A DNA stretch of 64,000 nucleotides, from contig JAUJOK010000004.1 in the NCBI GenBank assembly GCA_030447685.1, positions 56,666 through 120,665 on the forward strand. Reading direction: 5' to 3'. Below the pieces are notes generated by a model. It saw only the letters and a program-made list of their open reading frames with translations. It was not told the DNA's origin and did no database searches. A program made the translations under genes and the position numbers. Of the stretch, positions 34,582 through 42,921 are shown piece by piece. Positions within the stretch are counted from its first letter, which is position 1, and each line of letters begins with the position of its first letter. This DNA is from Armatimonadaceae bacterium (GTDB lineage Bacteria > Armatimonadota > Armatimonadia > Armatimonadales > Armatimonadaceae).

Positions 34582-34735
34582 TGTTTTTCGGCGCGGTGGT
34601 GACAGTTATCGCCCTGCCTGCCCACGTCCTCCACCGGTTCCAACACCTCCCCCGGATATTGGTTTCAGATTTCCCCCGCAATGGTAACAGTAATGTCGGA
34701 AAGCCTGCTTTCCATTAGAAATGGAGACTTTATCT

Positions 34736-35188
34736 GTGAAAAATCGAAGTCTATGTACGCTGGCAGCGGCAGCAGCGTCGGTTCTGGCTCTTGCGGCAGG
34801 CCACGTGTCCGCTCAAGGCCCTTCGCCGGGCGGTACGCCGTCCACGCCCGGTACGGCCACCACCAGTCCGCCCGGCCCTTCGGGCAGCCCTGGCACGCCC
34901 TCGACAACGCCGCGTGATCCCGCAGGCACGGGCACAACGTCCACGCCGGGCACGGTGATAGAGGCGCAGCCTACCACTCCCGCATCCCCGCCCGTTATCG
35001 TGGATTCGGAGCCGGTCACGGCTCCGGCGGAGGAGAACGCGCTGATGCGGTATCTGCCGTGGATCGCGGCGGCAGCAGCCGTTCTGGCGGTTCTGGCTTT
35101 TCTGGCGATGCGCAACAAAGGCGGGCAGGTAATCGCCGCCGGCAGCAATGTCGCCGCGCCCAAAAGCGATGATACGAAGAACAGGTGA
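34736..35188 (+). CDS. Pro/Thr-rich secreted or tethered protein with C-terminal membrane helix
   Basis: 150 residues. From GTG 34736 (GGAGA eight bases upstream), a signal peptide (LCTLAAAAASVLALAAGHVSA), then ~85 residues rich in Pro, Thr, Gly and Ser, a membrane segment (YLPWIAAAAAVLAVLAFLA) and a short basic-start tail. I recognise no family. The same design appears in the gene at 36633, and both flank the PRC-barrel gene. Its stop overlaps an alternative GTG of that gene. Confidence 0.7.
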   Translation: MKNRSLCTLAAAAASVLALAAGHVSAQGPSPGGTPSTPGTATTSPPGPSGSPGTPSTTPRDPAGTGTTSTPGTVIEAQPTTPASPPVIVDSEPVTAPAEENALMRYLPWIAAAAAVLAVLAFLAMRNKGGQVIAAGSNVAAPKSDDTKNR

Positions 35189-35214
35189 TAACGGAAAGGG
35201 AAGAGTTCAGCGGC

Positions 35215-36624
35215 ATGGAAAACAATAACACGGCAGACAAAATGGCCGAGGCGCGGGAATATCGCAAAGGACGCAATACCGGCAAGCAGTTGATAGGAAT
35301 GCCAGTCATCTCTATTGAGATCGGGGAAGAGGTCGGCAAGGTTCACGACATCATCTACAATGCCGAGCAGGGCCGATTAATCGGCTTTTTCGTCCAGCAC
35401 GGCGGCGGCGTGTTCAGCAGCGGCGAGACCTTTTATCTGGCCGCCGAGGACCTGCATGCGCTGGGAGAAAACGCGGTGACAGTGGATACGGCGCAGGTGC
35501 TGATGCTGCATGCGCTGGGAGAAAACGCGGTGACAGTGGATACGGCGCAGGTGCTGATGTCGCTCCAGGGCGTTTCCAAATCTCCGGCGGAGGAAGCGGG
35601 CCAGCCGGTTCTGGGCAAGCGCCTGATGACCGAAGGCGGCAAGTTCCTGGGCAACGTGGACGACGTTCTGATCGAGCGCGAAACGCGCCGCGTGGTGGCC
35701 TACGAGGTGTCGGGCGGCGTGTGGCAGGACATGATGCGCGGCCAGTCGGACGTGCCGGTAAGCCGAGTGACCACTATCGGCAAGGACGTTGTCATCGTCC
35801 CCGATATTGTGGAGCATCAGGTGATGGAGCCGACCGGCGGCCTGATCGCCACGGCGGAAAGCGCCAAGGAGAAGGCGGCGGCGGTATATGAGACGGCGGC
35901 GGAAAAGGTCGAGCAGGCGCGCACCGATGTTTCCACCAGCATAGAAGACAAGGAGGCGAAATACGCGCTGGGCAAGACAGCGGGACGCGAAGTAAAAGAC
36001 GACGCCGACACTATCCTGGTACGCGAGGGTGAGGTCATTACGGACGAGCATATCCGGCTTGCCACGGCGGCGGGTAAGATGCACGCACTCGCCGTTGCGG
36101 CGGGGCAGGCGCAGGCCGTAGAGGCTGCCGGTAACGTCAAGGAAAAAGTGGCCGAAGGGACCGCCGCCGCGCGGGAAAAGGCCGCCGACCTGACCGAGGC
36201 TGCCAAAGAAAAAGCCGCCGATGTCAAGGAGCACGTTCAGAACCGGCAGACAGAAGGGCTTGTAGGAAAAGCGACCACGCGCGCCGTGCTGATGGAAAAC
36301 GGGATGCCGCTGGTGCCCGCTGCGCATGTTGTTACCGAGGCCGATATTGCGGCGGCGCGCTCCGCCGGAAAGCTGGATGACCTGGCGGCGGCGCTGGAAA
36401 CTCCCGCCCCGGCAGCCGCCCCTGTCGCCGACGGCACGAGCGCAGCAGCGGTCACCCCGCAGCCTACCGTAATAATTCAGCAGCCGCAGGAAGTGGTGGT
36501 TCAAACATCGCCTGCTGCGGACACTGCCGAGGTGCGGCTTCGGGAGGCAACCGAGGACGAGGACGCGCTTATCGCGCCGCCCCCGGCTTCGGCAGCTTCC
36601 AAGAGCGGCAGTTCGCTGCCGTAG
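35215..36624 (+). CDS. Double PRC-barrel protein with LEA-like Ala/Lys/Glu helices
   Basis: 469 residues. Two PRC-barrels: first with KQLIGMPVISIEIGEEVGKVHDIIYN, second with GKRLMTEGGKFLGNVDDVLIERETRRVVAYEV. The second half has repeated ESAKEKAAAVYETAAEKV-like and AAREKAADLTEAAKEKAADV helices, plus two copies of a shorter module (REGEVITDEHIRLATAAGKMHALA; MENGMPLVPAAHVVTEADI). PRC-barrels bind RNA, protein or membranes; function unknown. ATG 35215 is preferred, a GTG at 35185 is possible. It contains an exact 54-bp duplication. Confidence 0.85.
   Translation: MENNNTADKMAEAREYRKGRNTGKQLIGMPVISIEIGEEVGKVHDIIYNAEQGRLIGFFVQHGGGVFSSGETFYLAAEDLHALGENAVTVDTAQVLMLHALGENAVTVDTAQVLMSLQGVSKSPAEEAGQPVLGKRLMTEGGKFLGNVDDVLIERETRRVVAYEVSGGVWQDMMRGQSDVPVSRVTTIGKDVVIVPDIVEHQVMEPTGGLIATAESAKEKAAAVYETAAEKVEQARTDVSTSIEDKEAKYALGKTAGREVKDDADTILVREGEVITDEHIRLATAAGKMHALAVAAGQAQAVEAAGNVKEKVAEGTAAAREKAADLTEAAKEKAADVKEHVQNRQTEGLVGKATTRAVLMENGMPLVPAAHVVTEADIAAARSAGKLDDLAAALETPAPAAAPVADGTSAAAVTPQPTVIIQQPQEVVVQTSPAADTAEVRLREATEDEDALIAPPPASAASKSGSSLP
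35452..35559 (+). repeat. Exact 54-bp tandem duplication inside the PRC-barrel gene
   Basis: 35452-35505 and 35506-35559 are identical, encoding LHALGENAVTVDTAQVLM twice and keeping frame. It lengthens the first barrel's exit strand region. The absence of any divergence means very recent duplication or an assembly artefact. Confidence 0.9.
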
Positions 36625-36632
36625 ACAACCGG

Positions 36633-37073
36633 ATGAGAAAAAACATGATCCGACGATGGAACAACGGCTGGCCGCTGTGCGCGCTTTTGCTGGCGCTTTT
36701 TGCGCTCGGAGGCGGCGGCATGGCGGCGCACGCTCAAATCACCGACTTCGGCACCGGCGGCCCGCAGGTCACGCCGCACGAAAGCGGCCCCTCTCCCGCG
36801 CCGAGCGCAAGCGGCGGCGCGGGGGTGACATCGGGAACCGGCAGCGTGCCCGGCGGTGGCGGCGGAGAAATGTCCGGCACCGCTCAGGGTTCGACCGGGC
36901 CTGGGGCGGGAAACGAGCGCGGCATGTTGTACACGCTCCTTCCCTGGCTGTTTGTGATGGTCGTGTTCACCGGTCTCTTTTCGTGGCTGGCAAAGGCACG
37001 CGGTCGCAAAGGCCAGGAACAGGTTCCCGTAGCCGAGGGCGGCGCGGGCAGCGGTTCTGCGAAAAAACACTGA
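36633..37073 (+). CDS. Gly-rich secreted or tethered protein with C-terminal membrane helix
   Basis: 146 residues. Signal sequence (LCALLLALFALGGGGMAAHA), a Gly/Ser/Pro-rich spacer, a membrane segment (LLPWLFVMVVFTGLFSWLA) and a basic cytosolic-type tail ending KKH. Nine bases after the PRC-barrel stop. Same architecture as the gene at 34736, with little shared sequence. Unknown family. Confidence 0.7.
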   Translation: MRKNMIRRWNNGWPLCALLLALFALGGGGMAAHAQITDFGTGGPQVTPHESGPSPAPSASGGAGVTSGTGSVPGGGGGEMSGTAQGSTGPGAGNERGMLYTLLPWLFVMVVFTGLFSWLAKARGRKGQEQVPVAEGGAGSGSAKKH

Positions 37074-37113
37074 GGCTTTCCTGTCGCCTGCTTCCGCTGC
37101 GGTATAATAAAGC

Positions 37114-37662
37114 GTGGGGAACCAGACAGCAGCAGCAGCAAATCAAAACGACGCGACCACCGCCGTGACGCACCCGGCGATGAATCGCGTCGTTTTTGTT
37201 GTTTCGGTGGTCGGCCTGGTGATAGCCGGTTATCTGTGGTCGGCGCACGCGCGCGGCGCTGACATCCCCTGCGGCGGCAGCGGTGGATGCGACAAAGTGG
37301 CGAGCAGTCCCTACGCCCAATTTCCGGTGGGAAGCGGCGTTCCGGTCGCGGCTTACGGAGCGATAGGCTATCTGCTTCTGGCGGTGCTCGCCTTCGCACG
37401 TACTCTGGGTGGAAGTTTCGCCCGTGATCGGAAGCTGCTGGGTCTGATCGTCCTGGGCGCGGCGGGCGGCATGCTGTTCTCGCTGTATCTCACCTACATC
37501 GAGTTATTCCTTATCAAGGCGATCTGCCGCTGGTGCATAGCTTCCCAGGTCATGATGGTCATCCTTTTTATCGCGGCGCTGCGGGACTGGCTGCGTGGCC
37601 GCCGCCACGCGCCCACTCGCTCCGCAGAATCTTCTTCCGTGGAAACTTTATCTTCGTCATGA
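37114..37662 (+). CDS. VKOR-family disulfide-bond reoxidase
   Basis: 182 residues, four membrane segments. The loop cysteines CGGSGGC and the active-site pair CRWC at the end of a helix match bacterial VKOR, which oxidises DsbA using quinone, replacing DsbB. The GTG at 37114 lies only six bases after a TATAAT (37103-37108), so the mRNA may be leaderless; an internal ATG 37180 is an alternative. Overlaps the dsbA-like gene by four bases. Confidence 0.9.
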   Translation: MGNQTAAAANQNDATTAVTHPAMNRVVFVVSVVGLVIAGYLWSAHARGADIPCGGSGGCDKVASSPYAQFPVGSGVPVAAYGAIGYLLLAVLAFARTLGGSFARDRKLLGLIVLGAAGGMLFSLYLTYIELFLIKAICRWCIASQVMMVILFIAALRDWLRGRRHAPTRSAESSSVETLSSS

Positions 37663-38393
37663 AACTCAATAGTGAAACAAAACTGCTCCTCGGGCTGGGA
37701 ATCTTTGTGCTGCTGGGCGCGGGCGCGCTTTTCGGACTGAACCGGGCGCAAAACCCGCCTTCGAAGACACAGGAAGCGCAGAAGCCACCTGCTTTTAACC
37801 AGCAGGCATTCGATGATCTGTTACAGGGCGCTCGCCACGAAAAAGGCAAGCCGGATGCCCCGATAACCATTGTGGAATTCGGCGATTTCGAGTGCGCCCC
37901 CTGTCGGCGCGCCTATGCAAATGTCACCTCGAAGGTGGAGAAACTACCTAACGTCCGCTTTGTCTACCGCCACCTTCCTTTACCGATGCATTCCACAGCG
38001 GTTCCCGCCGCAATTGCCTCCGAAGCGGCGGCGCGGCAGGGAAAGTTCTGGGAAATGTACGCCCTTTTGTTCGGCAAATCTGCGCCCACCGAACTGGACG
38101 ATGAATATCTGCGTAAAAGCGCTCGCAGGATCGGTCTTGACATGGCCCGCTTTGAGCAGGACATTAAAGACCCGGCGGTTAAGGCGATTGTAGACGCCGA
38201 TCAGGCGCTTGCCGACCGGTATAAGATCGTCAGCACACCGACCTTTATTATCAAGGATGAGACAGGCGCGGTGTCCTTTGCCGACCGCAGCGACGATCTG
38301 ATAGCCTTTCTGGAACAAAAGCAGCTTCTGCCGCCCGGCAGCGCGCCAGGCGGCGGCGGCAGTCCCGTCGCCAACGACGCACCGCCCGGATGA
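37659..38393 (+). CDS. DsbA-like thiol:disulfide oxidoreductase
   Basis: 244 residues. N-terminal anchor (LLLGLGIFVLLGAGALFGL), then a thioredoxin-fold oxidase: VEFGDFECAPCRRAY with the CxxC at 79/82, an inserted helical domain and cis-Pro in IVSTPTFII. Introduces disulfides into exported proteins, with the VKOR encoded just upstream as its electron acceptor. ATGA overlap proves coupling. C-terminal tail Gly/Pro-rich. Confidence 0.95.
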   Translation: MKLNSETKLLLGLGIFVLLGAGALFGLNRAQNPPSKTQEAQKPPAFNQQAFDDLLQGARHEKGKPDAPITIVEFGDFECAPCRRAYANVTSKVEKLPNVRFVYRHLPLPMHSTAVPAAIASEAAARQGKFWEMYALLFGKSAPTELDDEYLRKSARRIGLDMARFEQDIKDPAVKAIVDADQALADRYKIVSTPTFIIKDETGAVSFADRSDDLIAFLEQKQLLPPGSAPGGGGSPVANDAPPG

Positions 38394-38481
38394 CCCGCCG
38401 CCGGTTCTCAAAGCGGTTAAAACTGCGCTTTGGGTGGGAAACTTAACCGTGCGTGACGGCACGCACCGGGAGGCAGAACGA

Positions 38482-38847
38482 ATGAAGCGAATTTTGGGCG
38501 CGGCGCTGGGCGTGGGCGCATTGGCTTTAGTGGCGGCGGTCTTGAAGGGCAGAAGCGGCGGGGACGTGGCAGCAGGGGGTACCAGGGACACCGCTGCGGA
38601 CCCACAGACCGATTCCTTCCCTTTGGCGACGGGCCGGGACGATACGCACGATCCGCTGGGAACGGCGCACACGATGCCCTCGCACGAGGCCAAATACGTT
38701 CGCGCGGCGGCACGACAGGTGAAGGGGAAAAACACCAGTGTCGAGCGTGAGCATATGTACGACGACGCGGACGAGGCAGTCGAATCCGGTTCCATGGCCC
38801 ATCCCACGGGGCAGGAAGACCGCAACCCTATCGGGCCGCATAAATAG
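38482..38847 (+). CDS. Small predicted membrane-anchored protein, unknown
   Basis: 121 residues from ATG 38482 (GGGAGG at eight bases). One hydrophobic N-terminal helix (ILGAALGVGALALVAAVL), then a hydrophilic stretch rich in Asp, Gly and Thr. No family recognised. Follows dsbA-like gene by ~90 bases and may share its transcript. Confidence 0.55.
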   Translation: MKRILGAALGVGALALVAAVLKGRSGGDVAAGGTRDTAADPQTDSFPLATGRDDTHDPLGTAHTMPSHEAKYVRAAARQVKGKNTSVEREHMYDDADEAVESGSMAHPTGQEDRNPIGPHK

Positions 38848-38907
38848 CGCGCCCTTTCCCGGCGACGGCAGGGAAGACCCGCCGATGCGGTGAAAGAAGA
38901 AGCCGTC

Positions 38908-39621
38908 ATGGGAATTACGCTGCTGCTTGTTCGTCACGGCCAGACCGTTTATAACGCCGAGGGTCGTTACCAGGGGCAGCGTGATATTCCCTTATCCTCT
39001 CATGGCCGCTGGCAGGCGCAGCGTCTGGGAGAGCGGCTGGCGGCAGCTTATCGGCAAACCACGGCGGCCCCGGCGGGCACCGGCCATTCTCAGCCGCTGC
39101 CCGGCCCTCCTGTCACTGCGTACGCTTCCGATCTGGGCCGGGCCGCGGAAACTGCCGCATTGATCGCCGACACCCTTACCCGCCGAACAGACGGCAGCAG
39201 CGCGGCTGCACTGCCCGTTATTTCCTTGCCGCTCCTGCGTGAACGCTCGTTTGGGGCGTGGGAGGGGTTATCTATCCAGGAGATAAAGGAGCGGTTCCCG
39301 GAACACCAGGAGCCGGAAGGCGGCGAAACCTGGCCCGAGGTGTGGACGCGCATGGACGCCGCTTTCCACACGATCTGGCAGCAGCACACGTCACGCCCAG
39401 AGCCTTCCGTTATTCTGGTGGTCGGCCACGGCGGGTCGCTGCGCGCTTTTCTTTGCCGTGCGCTCGGCGTCGGGCACAGCCATGTCCGCCGCTTCCGGCT
39501 CGACAATGCCAGCCTTTCCATCGCCGAGTTCTGGGGCGGTGATCCCGATACAGTCGAAGGCCGTGTCGCTCTGCTGAACGACACGGCCCACCTGCACTCG
39601 ATTTCCGGTGAATCGGGCTGA
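38908..39621 (+). CDS. Histidine phosphatase superfamily (phosphoglycerate-mutase-like)
   Basis: 237 residues. LLLVRHGQTVYNAEGRYQG with phospho-accepting His, ASDLGRAAETA, and the second His in VVGHGGSLRAFL. Small-molecule phosphatase; natural substrate not deducible (alpha-ribazole, sugar or adenylate phosphates are options). ATG 38908 preferred over GTG 38890. Confidence 0.92.
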   Translation: MGITLLLVRHGQTVYNAEGRYQGQRDIPLSSHGRWQAQRLGERLAAAYRQTTAAPAGTGHSQPLPGPPVTAYASDLGRAAETAALIADTLTRRTDGSSAAALPVISLPLLRERSFGAWEGLSIQEIKERFPEHQEPEGGETWPEVWTRMDAAFHTIWQQHTSRPEPSVILVVGHGGSLRAFLCRALGVGHSHVRRFRLDNASLSIAEFWGGDPDTVEGRVALLNDTAHLHSISGESG

Positions 39622-39624
39622 TCC

Positions 39625-40116
39625 CTAATCATCGATTGGCAGCATGCGGTCGATCCCGGTAATACGCAGTACACGCCGGGGGCTGCCGCTCGCCATAAGG
39701 CGCAGTTCCTTACCCATACCTTTCGCTTCACGGCATAGGGACAGCAAAGCCGCCAGTCCTGCCGAATCCAGAAACGGAACCTGCCTCAGGTCCAGGCGAG
39801 GATTTTCGGCAGAGTGGATGTGCTCCAGCGCCCGCTGCCGAAAAACGGGAGCGACATACAGATCGATGTCGCCCTGCACCTGAAAGATGTCGCCCTGAGC
39901 CTCCATTGTCAGGCCGTTGCGGCAGCATTCCTCTTCCGCTGCTTCACCGGCAGGCGCTGCCTCCCTGGTCGAAGCGCCGTTCCCGTTTGTGTGGAAGGTG
40001 TTAACCTGGTTTTCGTGCCCGTGCAGTTCTCCCAGCTTCGGGGACGTTTGTGCGGCATTTGCCGCCCATTTCGCCCATATATGATCGTTTTTCATTGTCG
40101 TCGTGTCCGTAAGCAT
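39625..40116 (-). CDS. STAS-domain anti-sigma-factor antagonist
   Basis: 163 residues. The STAS fold is in the C-terminal ~95 residues: FQVQGDIDLYVAPVFRQRALEH and DLRQVPFLDSAGLAALLSL, where the Ser of DSAG would be phosphorylated by an anti-sigma kinase. The N-terminal ~65 residues are an unrelated low-complexity extension. Start by AAGGTAG and ATG 40116; alternatives at 40137 or 40095. No kinase or phosphatase partner is adjacent. Convergent with the phosphatase gene at 38908. Confidence 0.88.
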   Translation of the reverse strand: MLTDTTTMKNDHIWAKWAANAAQTSPKLGELHGHENQVNTFHTNGNGASTREAAPAGEAAEEECCRNGLTMEAQGDIFQVQGDIDLYVAPVFRQRALEHIHSAENPRLDLRQVPFLDSAGLAALLSLCREAKGMGKELRLMASGSPRRVLRITGIDRMLPIDD

Positions 40117-40290
40117 GGGTCGGACTACCTTGCCCACGCCGGTCGTATGCCGCGCTCGCCGCTCGCGGCTTTAGATGACTGATTCAGGAGTACCCACATC
40201 TTTGCAAGGGTTAATCCCGCAGAAAATCTCATGCCGACGATGACTTTGTCGAACTTGACAGATGCGATGCTGCGTGGCATCTTTATTTTT

Positions 40291-40803
40291 ATGCGCCGCA
40301 CCAATGTATTCGCCACGTTTTTTGCCGCTTTTTCGCTGCTTGCCGCCGCGCCCGTCGGGGCCACGGACAGGGATTTGCCTAACTTTGCCGCCGTCGCGCC
40401 GGGGATATTCCGGGGGGCAGCGCCGACGGAGGCGGGTCTGCGCCGCTTAAAGGCAATGGGCGTGCGGACGATTATCGATCTGCGTATTGAACAGCGAGGG
40501 CAGAAAGCGGAGGCGGAGACGGCCAGGCGGCTGGGAATGGAGCGGCTGCGCCTGCGGATGGGCCGCGAGGCCCCGACCGCAAAACAGGTCTCCCTTTTCC
40601 TGAACACCCTGGCCGACCCGGCGAAGCGTCCGGTCTTTATCCACTGCCAGCACGGGGCCGACCGCACCGGCGCAATGATCGGTATCTACCGCATCACCCG
40701 GCAGGGCTGGAATTTTCCGCGCGCCTGGGCGGAAATGCGGCGCTACGGCTTCAAACCCTGGCTGGGAGAGCTAAAGCAGGCCGTATCTTCCCGCGCGCGG
40801 TAG
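40291..40803 (+). CDS. Exported tyrosine/dual-specificity phosphatase-like protein
   Basis: 170 residues from ATG 40291. Signal peptide (VFATFFAAFSLLAAAPVGA), then a DSP/PTPLA-type domain: GIFRGAAPTEAGLRRLKAMGVRTIIDLR and catalytic P-loop HCQHGADRTGAMIG (Cx5R). It may act on phosphotyrosine, phosphoinositide-like or other phosphoesters in the periplasm. The longer frame begins at 40231. Confidence 0.87.
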   Translation: MRRTNVFATFFAAFSLLAAAPVGATDRDLPNFAAVAPGIFRGAAPTEAGLRRLKAMGVRTIIDLRIEQRGQKAEAETARRLGMERLRLRMGREAPTAKQVSLFLNTLADPAKRPVFIHCQHGADRTGAMIGIYRITRQGWNFPRAWAEMRRYGFKPWLGELKQAVSSRAR

Positions 40804-40831
40804 GCCACGTACGCGGCCCGGCGGAAGAATT

Positions 40832-41983
40832 TCAGGCGCTTCGAAGACGTGACACCAGGCCGCCGATTACCAGGAGCGCAGCGCCAAGCACGACTATAGT
40901 AGCCGCCGAAGGCAAGTCCCATACGAACGACAGGTACAGCCCCACCGGAACGGGCGTCAAACCCACCGCCACGGACGCCGCCAGCGCCGTGCTCATGCGC
41001 CTCGTCAGGAGAAGCGCAGTGATTGCCGGGATTACCAGCGAGGCGAATGTCAGCAACACGCCCGCAGTATGGATAGCGAAGGCGATAGTCAGGCCGATGG
41101 TCACATACAAAAGCCCTTCCCAGAGCCGCGTGCGGTAGCCGGTCGCCGCCGCCGTATCCGGGTCGAAGGTGACGAACAGCATCTCCTTACCGACCAGCGC
41201 ATGGACAAGCAGCACGCCGCCCAGCGCGAACGCCGTCGCCAGCACGTCCCCCGGCGTCACCAGCAGGATGTTGCCGAAAAGAAGGTTCAACAGATGACCT
41301 TCACCCTGCGGGCTTTTCGCCAGCAGAATTATAGCCATCGCGGACGCCACCACGTAGCCTGCCCCGGTAAACGCATCCTGCCGTACTTTGCGCGGCGCCC
41401 ACGGTATGGAAAGCAGCACCACACCGAACAGCATCAGCCCCGCCGATCCGAGCAGGGGCGCGATTCCTGCCAGCAGAGAAAGCGCCACTCCCGCCGATGA
41501 CATCTGGGCCAGCGCCACGCCCACAAAAACGATGCGCCGCAGCACCACATACACCCCCAGATAGGCGCACACTCCGCACACAATCAGCCCCGCTAACAGC
41601 GCCCGCCGCATGAAGTCGATGCCAAAGACCTCCGCCGGTGTGGCGCGGGAGGCGTCCGTGGGAAGGGTCGCACCGTGGTATTCGTGCTCCTTTTGCGGTC
41701 TTGGGGCCGGAGGATGGTCGTCGTGCCGTCGATGTCCGGTTTGCGATTCGTTCGGCGTTTGGGTTCCGGCAGGCGCGGCTGCCTTCGGCGGCTCCACCGC
41801 CTCGTCAGGCGCGGTTGTGGGAGCCGGGGCGGCCTCGACCGGCGGGGGCGGAGGCGGCGGAACGTCCTGCGCCCGAACGATGGCCGACGCAAATATCAGG
41901 AAGAGGAAAAGACCTACCCCCCGTGGACACCTTCGGTGTCTGTGCCCCCTCCCTTTAGGGAGGGGGGTAGGTCTTCTTCTCAT
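40832..41983 (-). CDS. znuB: Zinc/manganese ABC transporter permease, with unusual His/Pro-rich N-terminus
   Basis: 383 residues. The permease proper starts near residue 120 (EVFGIDFMRRALLAGLIVCG) and has about nine helices with the ABC-3 motifs DAFTGAGYVVASAMAIIL and PDTAAATGYR. Before it lies a ~115-residue extension: a possible signal sequence, a Pro-rich stretch, then HRRHDDHPPAP and EHEYHG, His-rich and plausibly zinc-binding. Start is the ATG overlapping znuC (ATGA), inside a C/G-rich repeat, so the first ~20 residues may be recently acquired. Confidence 0.9.
   Translation of the reverse strand: MRRRPTPLPKGRGHRHRRCPRGVGLFLFLIFASAIVRAQDVPPPPPPPVEAAPAPTTAPDEAVEPPKAAAPAGTQTPNESQTGHRRHDDHPPAPRPQKEHEYHGATLPTDASRATPAEVFGIDFMRRALLAGLIVCGVCAYLGVYVVLRRIVFVGVALAQMSSAGVALSLLAGIAPLLGSAGLMLFGVVLLSIPWAPRKVRQDAFTGAGYVVASAMAIILLAKSPQGEGHLLNLLFGNILLVTPGDVLATAFALGGVLLVHALVGKEMLFVTFDPDTAAATGYRTRLWEGLLYVTIGLTIAFAIHTAGVLLTFASLVIPAITALLLTRRMSTALAASVAVGLTPVPVGLYLSFVWDLPSAATIVVLGAALLVIGGLVSRLRSA
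41911..41973. repeat. C/G-rich inverted repeat at the znuC-znuB junction
   Basis: GACCTACCCCCC (41911-41922) and GGGGGGTAGGTC (41962-41973) are perfect reverse complements. Inside are GGACACC-TTC-GGTGTC and a short CCCTCCC-GGGAGGG palindrome. The GACACC/GGTGTC core recurs at about 42893-42902. It forms the 5' coding end of znuB. Confidence 0.85.
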
Positions 41984-42786
41984 AACACCATCCGCCTGCC
42001 GCCGAACTGCACCACTTCGAGCGGCATTCCATACAGCCTTTCCAAAGTTTCCGGGCGGACCACGGTGTCCACCGGCCCCATCTCCAGGCGGCCTTCGCCC
42101 AGAATCGCGACCTGACCCACATGATTGAGCAGGGAGTTGAGCGCATGCGAAACAATCAAAACCAACAGGCCACGCTCCGCATGGAGGCTGTCTACCAATT
42201 CCATCGTCGCGTGCTCGGCGGCCACGTCCATACCCGTTGTCGGCTCGTCCATCACCAGCGCGTCCGGCTCCGACACAAGCGCGCGCGCCACCAGAACGCG
42301 CTGCTTTTGTCCGCCGGACATCTCCCGGAACAGCCGCCCGTGCAGGTCGGGGATGCCTACCTGATCGAGCGCAAGCCGCGCGCGCTCCCAGTCGGCCCGG
42401 CCCGGACGGCGCAGCAGACCGGCGCTGCGATAGCGGCCCATCAGGACAATATCGAGCGCGGTGAGGGGAAAGTGGTCGTCCATCGTCTGCGCCTGCGGCA
42501 CATAGCCGAACAGGATCGGCTTTTTATGCGCGATGATCGTTCCCGCGTGTGGCCGTACCGCGCCCAGGATGGCGCGCAGCAGCGTTGTCTTGCCCGCCCC
42601 GTTCGGCCCGACAATGCCGACATAGTCGCCGCTTCGCAGGGTGAAGCTCAGCCCGCTGAGCACGCTGCGGCGTCCATATCCCAGAGTAACGTCGGCGAAC
42701 GTTATCAGCGCCCTCTGTTCGGACACTCTATGTTCCACGTCCGCCGCCGAGCCGGTACCCGCTGTTTGGATTTTGTTGGCTGTCAC
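41980..42786 (-). CDS. znuC: Zinc/manganese ABC transporter ATP-binding protein
   Basis: 268 residues. Walker A GPNGAGKTTLL, Q-loop region, signature MSGGQKQRV, Walker B ALVMDEPTTGMD and H-loop IVSHA. The N-terminal ~30 residues are non-conserved. Energises the permease encoded downstream with four-base overlap. A C/G-rich repeat separates it from znuA upstream. Confidence 0.95.
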   Translation of the reverse strand: MTANKIQTAGTGSAADVEHRVSEQRALITFADVTLGYGRRSVLSGLSFTLRSGDYVGIVGPNGAGKTTLLRAILGAVRPHAGTIIAHKKPILFGYVPQAQTMDDHFPLTALDIVLMGRYRSAGLLRRPGRADWERARLALDQVGIPDLHGRLFREMSGGQKQRVLVARALVSEPDALVMDEPTTGMDVAAEHATMELVDSLHAERGLLVLIVSHALNSLLNHVGQVAILGEGRLEMGPVDTVVRPETLERLYGMPLEVVQFGGRRMVL

Positions 42787-42828
42787 AGTTCTTTACGTCT
42801 TATCGCTCCGCGCGGGGCGGCGGTATAG

Positions 42829-42912
42829 CAGCCCCCTCCGCCCCCGCAGGCGACGCTCGCCCCAAGCTGGGGAGAGGAGGAGTCGGACACCAAAGGTGTC
42901 CACGAAGGGGTG
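42829..42912. repeat. C/G-rich repeat cluster between znuA and znuC
   Basis: GCCCCCTCCGCCCCCGCAGG, then CCCCAAGCTGGGG-type arms and GGACACCAAAGGTGTCC (42889-42905). Shares the GGACACC...GGTGTCC core with the element at 41911-41973. Another dispersed copy between operon genes. Confidence 0.7.
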
Positions 42913-42921
42913 CGGGCAGCC

